Positions 56,380-64,000 of a stretch of DNA of 64,000 nt are shown piece by piece. Where the stretch lies: positions 43,219,001 to 43,283,000 of the forward strand of contig OX419755.1 of NCBI GenBank assembly GCA_948567375.1, read 5' to 3'. The position numbers and the translations under genes are program-made. This DNA comes from Lunularia cruciata (taxonomy: Eukaryota; Streptophyta; Marchantiopsida; Lunulariales; Lunulariaceae). Position 1 is the stretch's first letter. Each line of letters begins with the position of its first letter. The notes under the pieces were generated by a model, which worked only from the letters and a program-made list of their open reading frames with translations, did not search any database and was not told the origin of the DNA.

Positions 56380-57760
56380 TAGAAAACTACCACTTGACTA
56401 TGCGATAGAGGTCCTCTAATGGTATATTTCGTAAATGAGGGGGAGTGCTCTAGATGCGACATGCATTCCCATTGTTGATGCCGTCTATGAAGTCTCCATG
56501 CACGAGAGTGTTGTAGTGTCACTGAAACTCTCTGTCGGGGGTAGGAGATGAGCATGGCTTGGGAGAGAGCCATAGTCCCTCTCGTCAATAAGGAACCTCG
56601 AAGCTACTTTCCTAAGCAATCTGCCAAGATGGTGATGAAGGTTCCCAAAAATATCCACGGACAAAAGAACAAAGGTATCAAAGGTGAGTCGCAGAGCCTA
56701 ATGATCTTTCTTTCCTAAAGTTGTGATAGTGGACGTTGCTCTTGCCTGAATGCACGCTCATGCTAGTGTCTTTGCTCATAGGGAGGTCATGACCACCACA
56801 TCATACAAAGTATGCAGACCATTTGTGAATGTGACAATATATGCTCTTACCCAACATGGAGGTGGTCTTGGTAAGTCCAACCACATCTCAATTTGAACTT
56901 GGTACCGTGTAAACCAAGGGAGTTGAACCATTGTATCTTGAATGGCATCATGAACTCTAGTGTGCTCTCCTCCTACAACACAGTGTAGTATATGCATACC
57001 ATGTGTGTCAAATGTGGAGACGCAAGTGCATTGATACGGGAGCCCTAGTAGGGCTGGTTGAAGGAGACCCAAATGGAGGCAAAATAATATGAGGAACTCC
57101 TCAGACTTGAAACAAAAATTCTCTATCAAAGGGGAGGCATGGAGCCAACCTCTAGAGCCTTTCACTGGACTCAAGAAAAGAATTCTAGCTCTGTCAGATA
57201 AAGGGGAATCAATGAGGATGTTGACGAAGGTGTGGGTGTGCATATGCTCATTGATGTTTACTTGAATCTTCCTGTAGTCTAGTGAAACAAAGTCTGCAAA
57301 CATTGGGAGAGTGGTGCATGTAGGGCCTGTTAAAGATCACAAGCCATCCATAAATAAATCTGAAAGTCATGGTTACCTGACTACACTGCCATGATAGGTG
57401 CAAATAGAAAAAGACTACCATGGTGTAAGAATCTTTCGGCTATGCGTGGTGCCATTAGGAGCCATGCACCTATAGAGGCTACCGATGTGATGGTGTCCTA
57501 TAGGATGAGACCACATATTTGCATTGCTATAGGTAGTGCTATTTGGAGTCTAAACCACTCCTCTAAGTGGGAGTGTACCTGGCCCCAACTTAGGAAATAA
57601 GGTATGAAAGATGATGTTATCAAAAGTGTGCAAATGTGGTAAAAGTGCCTTTGTAGGAGATTATGTGCAAGCTAAATAAAAGGCTTTGGGGAGATAACTT
57701 TGGGCTAAGATGGAGTTTAGGGCTATTGTGGTGGTGCAAAGTGTTAGTGTTAATATAGGA
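56380..57760 (-). pseudogene. decayed RT element, second copy (3' half)
   Basis: This minus-strand copy matches parts 2-4 of the element at 48.1-50.7 kb but lacks the two solo LTRs. The longest frame, 57303-56776, reads FADFVSLDYRKIQ, RGWLHASPLIENF, LGLPYQCTC, DTHGMHILHCVVGGEHTRVHDAIQD, LDLPRPPPCW and FTNGLHTLYDVVV. The C-x-C, G-x-H-x-L-x-C and G-G-E-x-x-x-x-H-D cluster is a zinc-binding-like module that I recall next to the C-terminal domain of RT-like proteins in non-seed plants. The tail at 56379-56588 has SYPRQRVSVTLQHSRA. The RT core is not present in this copy as far as I can follow it. Confidence 0.6.
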
Positions 57761-58169
57761 TTCTATCTATTCTATTCTATATATGTCTCTTTTATTCTTT
57801 CTATTTACATTATAAAGGTCACTCGGATATTCTTTTGAGTTTATCGTTTGAGTTCGTATCTCTCTCTTGTTATGCTATGCTTGTTCCTTTCCCCTTCTTT
57901 TGAGTTTGCTGGAATTTATAGCGCAAATAGAAATCAATAATTTAGAGGACGATACATACAAAAATTATGCATAAACTCTTCTGTCCATGTGTGGAAAGAT
58001 TGATCTAATTCCAAATCCTCAATGGCAGGGAAGATGTGAAAAAACCAGTTGAGTACCGAATAAGTTATACCGTTCTAATAAAAGCAAGGAATCTCGAGCA
58101 GCTGTTTCAGCTAAACGTGCTAAAACATATGTTGTGCATACTTCTGCTTCCAAAGTTCTAGCAAGACAG
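57761..58169. other. intergenic, nothing recognised
   Basis: AT-rich, with TCTATTCTATTCTATA-type simple sequence near 57765-57785. No coding region is supported. Confidence 0.6.
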
Positions 58170-58990
58170 GCCCGAACGAGAAGCACATTACTGGACGGTA
58201 TTCATATCCAGGTACACTTCTGGACAAACTTGTGTTATACATTCTACTTCCAAGAGTTCCTCTAACAACCTAGACAGGCACAAACAAGAAGCACATTACT
58301 GGACGGTATTCATATCCAGGTACACTTCTGGACAAACTTGTGTTATACATTCTACTTCCAAGAGTTCCTCTAACAACCTAGACAGGCACAAACAAGAAGC
58401 ACACTACTGGACGGTATTCATATGCAGGTACACTTCAGGACAAACATTTGTTGTTATACATACTTTTGTTTCCAAGAGTTCGTCTAGCAAGTCACCAACG
58501 ATAAGCACATTAGTGGATGGTATTCATATCCAGGTATACTTTTGGACAAACATGTGTTATACATACGTTTGCTTCCGAGAGTTCGTCTAGCAAGTCACCA
58601 ACGAGAAGCACATTACTGGACGACATTCATATCCAGGTACACTTTTGGACAAACATGTGTTATACATACTTTTGCTTTCAAGAGTTCCTCTGGCAAAAAC
58701 GAACGAGAAGCACATTACTGGACGGTAATTCATATCCAGGTATACTTTTGGACAAACATGTGTTATACATACTTTTGCTTCCAAGAGTTCCTCTAGCAAA
58801 ACACGAACGAGAAGCACCTTACTGGACGGTAATTCATATCCAGGTACACTTCTGGACAAACATGTGTTATACATACTTTTGCTTCCAAGAGTATCTCTAG
58901 CAATACAGGCATGAACGAGAAGCGCATTACTGCACGGTATTCATATCCAGCACACTTCTGGACAAACATCTCCAGACACACTTTTGTTTC
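58170..58990. repeat. minisatellite, about 8 copies of a 92-108-bp unit
   Basis: Units begin around 58180, 58288, 58396, 58498, 58615, 58707, 58811 and 58919 with GAAGCACATTACTGGACGG, then TTCATATCCAGGTACACTTC, TGGACAAACATGTGTTATAC and CTTCCAAGAGTTCCTC. Copies 2 and 3 are nearly identical. Others carry deletions of 4-16 bp. Open frames through it are by-products of the repeat. Decayed single units occur at about 59790-59890 and 60060-60100. Confidence 0.95.
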
Positions 58991-60661
58991 TAGACAGTAG
59001 AAAGCGATCGCGAAGAATAACAAGAAGGATGTAAGACGCATCACGTCTGTACAAGAATAAATCATATGAGGTAAAATTGAGCTAAGGCCCCATAATACTG
59101 ATACTAGAAATTTGTCTTACACTTAAGATATTAGAGCTCTGCAAACAGGGCTTCTGAGAGTATTTCCAGAAAGTACTGTAGTACAGATTTCTCACACTGA
59201 TAATATTGATAATATTAGCCCCATCTAAGCCCCAATTTACCTATTATGTTTTATCCAGACTACTACTGATAGTATTTCCAGAAAGTATTATCCATACTAC
59301 TGGAACCTCAGACAGTATTTCCAAAAAGTATCGTAAGAGAAATTTCTCGTACCAATACTATTGGGGTTTAGCTCCCATTTTATCATATTATGTCTTTTCC
59401 TTGTCCGATTTGATAGGTCTTCTCATCCTCCTTGGTATCCTATGCGGTTGCTTTTTCTCATCCTTTTTACCCGGCAGTGGGAAGATGAACAACAAGCACA
59501 ATCTGGGTGAATACGTGCATCCAAGTACACGTCCATCCAAGTACACGTCCGACCAAATTTAGTTTGAAAGTTTTAGAGATGTAAATTGAAAGTTATGAAA
59601 ATTTATAGATTTTAGGGTTCGGAGAGATTGTTTTCTTATACGAGTTAGATGTGATTTTGCGGATATGGAGATTAGACTTAGCACCATGTTACCTTTTTTT
59701 GTCTCTTCCTTGTGCGGCTTGATTCCTTGTGCGGCTTGATGGAGTCTTCCCATCGGTTTTCCTACGCGGTCGTCTTCTTCCTGACAAACATCTCCCGACA
59801 TACTTCTGCTTCCAGAAAGAGAGGGGTGAATGAGAAGCACTACAATAGTACGTACATGCATGTACGCCTGCGGACAAACATCTCCTCCTTAGTTACTTCA
59901 AGAACGCGGGCTTAGCGCCATTTTACCTCTTTCACAGCTTGACGGGATCTTCCATCTTCTTGTTATCCTACGCGGTCGCCCATCCGTCTTCAAGAAGTCC
60001 ATTCACATTTTGTATTTCCAATCAGCAAGGTGGCGACATTTGCTTCCCAATGGATTTTAGGAAGAGAGGCACGAACGAGAAGCACTGTACTGCCGGGTAC
60101 CGCACTGGGTCCATCGATTGCATAGCTTTAGGACAGTGAGAAGCGACGCTCATCGAGTTCTTACATCGCGAAAGCGGTAGATTCCACACGCTTGATAGAC
60201 AAATGTGAAGAAATTTATTCAGTGAATCTACTATCTCAACGAAGAACATGTGAAATCTGATTGTCAAATTATGAGTTCCTGCCACACAAACACGAGTGCA
60301 AGATGCCGGTGCAAACCAATTTCAGTATTTCAAAACTGGTAGAGAACTTTTCATTTCACTTACATAGAGCGCGCGGCTACTTACTAAACATGAAGCAAGT
60401 GTCATCTTTTTGCGAGGCACGGTATCTTCATGGACGCATTCTTTGCGGATCACATAGTCATTAAATCTTTTATATTACGTGTGTTTTGGCTTGAGAGTAG
60501 TGTTCCCTTTCCCTTGTCAAGCCAATAAAAGCTACTAAAGAGTACCGAGATCTCCTAAAGAGTACCTTCATGAACGAATACATAACATAGCTTAGACAGC
60601 TATTTAGCAGGCTGCTCGACGTTGCTTAGGACGAAAAACTCAGGTTTAGGTGATCACAAAA
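58991..60661. other. intergenic with scattered minisatellite-like fragments
   Basis: No gene is recognised. Three copies of a short AGTATTTCCAGAAAGTA-like motif lie at about 59159, 59273 and 59312. ATCCAAGTACACGTCC is repeated in tandem near 59518-59550. CGTACATGCATGTACG (59851-59866) is a perfect palindrome containing the RY core CATGCATG. The right end is the 3' flank of the chalcone-isomerase gene. Confidence 0.55.
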
Positions 60662-62152
60662 TTATGAGATGTTATTCTTTGAAGACAGGATTCCTTGTTC
60701 TCTTGTTTTCGCCTTCGGTACAAAAGTATCTCGTCCCATGTATCGTCCATGTAGAACCGGAGGCCCGAGTACGCAATTCTCCTTCGAGGAGAACCGCGAT
60801 AGCTCCGTTTGGGCATTTATGCTCAGCAAGCTCGCCATACCCATAGCGAAGGAGGTCCTAGCAGCAGGCGAAACCGAGGGATTGCCTAAGATGGTTTCCA
60901 GAAATGCTTCACCGAAGAGACGACTATGAACCACCGTTGTCGAAGCTGCTTCAATATCCGCTGGGATACTATCATCCCTTACGAACACTATCTGCAGTTC
61001 CGTAGAAGAAGTTAGCGAAACAGTCTGGATATAATAATAAAAAGCAGATAAATAAAGCAGATATAACACAGCAGATACATCCACTTATTGAACTTCAACG
61101 GGCTCGCGGAAGGCATGTGGAAGCATGCGTACTGAGAAATTAGTTGGTCTGATTCGGAGAAGAAGTGAAGATCCAACGGGACAGTCTCTGCTCTCGAAAA
61201 TAGAATGCCACTCCTGCAGAGCAACGAGCTCACTTTCACCACACTTCCCGGCGGCTTGCAGTACCGATATGGCGTTGTGTCCTGATTTCTCAGCAAATTG
61301 GAAACCAGTAAGATTTCTCAGCATCACGACACGCGCTAGCTTCTCCAAGGGAGCTGCACAACCACGAATTTCAGTTTTGTAATCTTCAGTCATGTTACAC
61401 AAGGTTATGCATGAGATTGCCTGGTAAGTGACGTCCGAGATAAATCCAGAAATCGTTGACAAGTCAAACTCACAAATTCAAGCCGAGGCCAATATCAAAT
61501 TGAAATTGAAGAAATACAATAGCAAGGCTAAACGCTGAGCAAGTAGAGCAATTGTCTTAGCGACTGACAGTATACACCAAACGGAACTTGAACCTTTTGA
61601 AGCATCTAAAATACGGTTACCTCCTATTTGACTATCATTGTATAGGACCCGAAGAAATTCAAAATACCGACGTTAGCGCATACCTCGGATTACATCTATG
61701 AAAAACTCATCCTGCTGAAGAAGCTCAGCAGCGGTCCTTCCTCTCCACTGAGACAGGAAATCCAGTATCTCTGGAGCCACATATATCCCAATAGCAGTGA
61801 AATGTAAAGTTTTGCTCGTCGTGCCAGCTCCTGGTATCGCTATACCTCTTAGTCCTGCTATCAATATATCAGTACGGCTCATTCGGGATGCTACGAAATC
61901 TCCGGGAACTTGAATGAATCATGAGCAGTTCAGCTTTGTGATGAGCAATACTAGACTTCGGAAAGGATCTGTCTTATTTTAGTGTGATAGAACGTACATA
62001 CCAGCGCCTGCCAGAAGGAGCTCCTCATTATCAAGAGGTCTTGTGTTGGATTGTAAGCCTATGGTAGCCGGATATTTGATCCCTCCCACAGTGAAGCTCT
62101 GAAAGTCCAACATTTCCCGCTCCACATTTTTATTACTACTAGTCAAGTTCAT
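60662..62152 (-). CDS. chalcone isomerase family protein (CHI or CHI-like)
   Basis: The fold that closes chalcones to flavanones in flavonoid synthesis. Exons on the minus strand: 62002-62152, 61684-61854, 61133-61353 and 60662-60991, giving 290 residues from ATG 62152. It has four exons, as in plant CHI genes. Order: FQSFTVGGIKYPATIG, LLLAGAGLRGIAI, TLHFTAIGIYV, FLSQWRGRTAAELL, EFFIDVIRAPLEKLARV, LTGFQFAEKSGHNA, CPVGSSLLL, DDSIPADIE and FGEAFLETILGNPSVSPAAR. Mapped on alfalfa CHI, Arg36 (R53), Thr48 (T70) and Asn113 (N134) are kept, but Tyr106 is Phe127 and Thr190 is Asp188. There is a short insertion after RGI (IPGAGTTSK) and a C-terminal extension of about 50 residues. It is not like the fatty-acid-binding or CHIL types by motif. 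Enzyme activity is uncertain. An acceptor-like TTCCAG at about 62168 leaves open an upstream first exon. Confidence 0.82.
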
Positions 62153-64000
62153 GTTGCTGGTTGTCACCTGGAACAGAGCACAATCAGAACAGTCCCATGA
62201 ATTTGAGCAAAACGTAGTAAAAGCGCTTCTTGAATGGGAAGTTGCATGAGCTTAGATTTTAGTGTGGCTCACAGATGCATAGAAGCATAATCTTTCTGAC
62301 GTACCTCTCTCGTCTATTTGGAAGAAATGGAAACAACAGAGCAAAATATGTAGACTCAACAGGCTGAAGTTTTTAGAACGCCCGCTTGCTATGAGGTATC
62401 GTCTTGAACCACGCAGCGGCAAGCTCATCAGGCTGCGTGAGCGTGAAGATAAGAGCCAGAAGCCTACAGACAGACTCTACAGAGAAGCGTCTCGCGCTTC
62501 TTATTGCAAGGGAAGATGCAAAATGCATGGCAAGGGTGTGAATTCTCATAAATACGGATGGTGGTGGAGACAAGGGAATGGTAAGAGTAGAACAAGGACA
62601 ATTTATATCAATTGAGAAATTAGCATATAATGACCAAATATACTGTGCGATTTCAAGATGTCACGGGAAGAAATACTCGCGTTTGCACTTTTGACTCCCT
62701 TGACTCCTGATACTCAATTGCTAATCCGCCGGACCCAATTGAACGTTTCACACGGTCAGCACACGCAACTCAAAGCAGTCCGTCGGCATCGCATGGCGCA
62801 ACCAACAACCAGGTAAACTCACACTTCTGTCGTGGAATGTTGAGGTGAAAAGAGAACCCGAGCAGAAGAAACGCCGCCAATCTATCTCTTGGTAAAGAAA
62901 CTCCAGTGTGAGCGCATTGTTGGGTGGGAGGCAACAGACATCTGAACTAGTCAATTGAAGCATGCAGCGCTCTGTAAGGATTGTCTTCAGATCCTGTAGC
63001 TTGAGGTCTTTAATTTCTCTCCACCAATATGAAATCATGAGAAGATCTCCAAGAAACTGACGGCCGAGCTACAAGACTTTCTTTGACAATCTTGCTTTCC
63101 AAATGCCCAAGAGCTCGAAAACAATTTTCAGTGCATCAGTAATTTTCTTCGTGCCAGGGTATACTCCAAGGTACTAGAGGATAAGTCGACTGATATACCT
63201 TTATGCATATAAGCGAAAGTGTAATTCCTCTCTATATATATAAAACTTTGTTTTCAGGTTGGGTCATCTTTAGCAGGCGCACGAAGTAAGATCCATGGCC
63301 AGCCAGAAGTGTTTTGATGGGCGCAGTGTATTGGATTTTGTACGGTTGTCTTCCCTTTGTGGCTCATGGATTTTCGCAAGGAAAAAATATAATTTTGCCG
63401 CAAATGTTCTGCCGGACGTTGCTGGGGATGACGTAAACTTTTCGCTGTTTTTTTATTGTGTCGAGAGGCCACGCGGTAGACCAGGATAATGATATTATCT
63501 CTACAAGTATGCCTTTTTATGCCTTTTTTATACGGAGTATAGCATCGGATATCGAGATTTCAAAATCTGTTCTATCTAGATTTGGCATCCACTTTTGGCA
63601 TTTGGTATATTATGGCTGAAGGTGTATATATGTTATGATGGATATAGTGGATAATCCATTGATTCAAGAAATGTAAAAAGAAATTGAACATTTTACTTGG
63701 CAATGAGTCCCATGCTAAATCCCAACTCAACAACAACAAATGGAATGAGTGACATTTAGAGTGGAAAAAATCTTTTATATTTTCCTAAGTCAAATTCATC
63801 TAATGCGTTTAATGAAAGACACTTGCAAACAAAATTGAGCAAAGTGTAAACTTTGTACTTTATTATACAATCTTTCTATCTCTTCTTCTTTCACTTAAAA
63901 TATCTTGTTTCTCCATTAACTATCTTCAATTCCATCCACTCTTACTATCTCCTCTTTCACTTAAAATCTCTTATTTCTTTATCAAATAGCTTCATTTACA
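62153..64000. other. 5' flank of the CHI gene and intergenic sequence
   Basis: No further gene is recognised. The minus-strand frame at 62373-62573, with MRIHTLAMHFASSLAIRSAR, looks vaguely like a targeting peptide and could be an upstream CHI exon, but I cannot place a donor site with confidence. The open frame at 62748-63038 (minus) shows no known motif. From 63.5 kb the sequence is AT-rich, and nothing is recognised to the window end. Confidence 0.4.

Noticed and set aside
58170-58990. CRISPR-like array
   Set aside because: Direct repeats fill the whole unit, there are no unique spacers, and the sequence is from a plant nuclear genome.
58517-59065. Repeated open frames of 84-127 codons on both strands
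   Set aside because: They are by-products of the minisatellite whose unit is open by chance; they encode the same short string again and again with no known domain.
62748-63038. 96-codon open frame on the minus strand upstream of CHI
   Set aside because: No motif and no convincing donor site linking it to the CHI exons; left as intergenic.

Overview
The window looks like nuclear DNA of a land plant. Five multi-exon genes with GT-AG introns (one probable GC-AG) encode plant-type proteins: an ERD2-like receptor-family protein, exosome subunit RRP40, 3-ketoacyl-CoA reductase, a plastid-type pfkB kinase and a chalcone-isomerase-family protein. They sit in AT-rich DNA crowded with retroelements. 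A non-seed plant (bryophyte, lycophyte or fern) is my guess, from the style of the retroelements and of the chalcone isomerase. The species cannot be read from the sequence.

Layout. 1-413: tail of an LTR-like repeat (family B). 900-13043: an old Ty1/copia element split by a younger Ty3/gypsy chromovirus (5574-11202) with near-identical LTRs and a perfect 5-bp target duplication. 15171-17594 (-): ERD2-like receptor. 18-23 kb: AT-rich, no gene recognised. 23278-25741 (+): RRP40. 26-36 kb: AT-rich, with several two-copy tandem duplications and a perfect 32-bp palindrome. 36586-38630 (-): 3-ketoacyl-CoA reductase. 41.8-50.7 kb: a decayed reverse-transcriptase element interrupted three times, by a degenerate chromovirus (43786-48108), a solo LTR of family B (48654-49250) and a solo LTR of the chromovirus family (49697-50322). 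52657-55630 (-): pfkB kinase. 56.4-57.8 kb (-): second copy of the decayed RT element, which serves as the empty-site reference for two of those insertions. 58.2-59.0 kb: a roughly 105-bp minisatellite. 60662-62152 (-): chalcone-isomerase family.

The host genes do not form an operon or an obvious pathway cluster. They are ordinary single genes for secretory trafficking, RNA decay, very-long-chain fatty acid elongation, sugar or nucleoside phosphorylation and flavonoid-type metabolism. Exon structures were built by hand from reading frame, splice sites and remembered family sequences.

The most interesting signal is in the chromovirus LTRs. Upstream of a TATAAATA box they carry long runs of alternating GAA and TTC at 5-bp phase, the arrangement of plant heat-shock elements. 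Its core is kept in the old copy and in the solo LTR, which suggests a heat- or stress-driven retrotransposon promoter.
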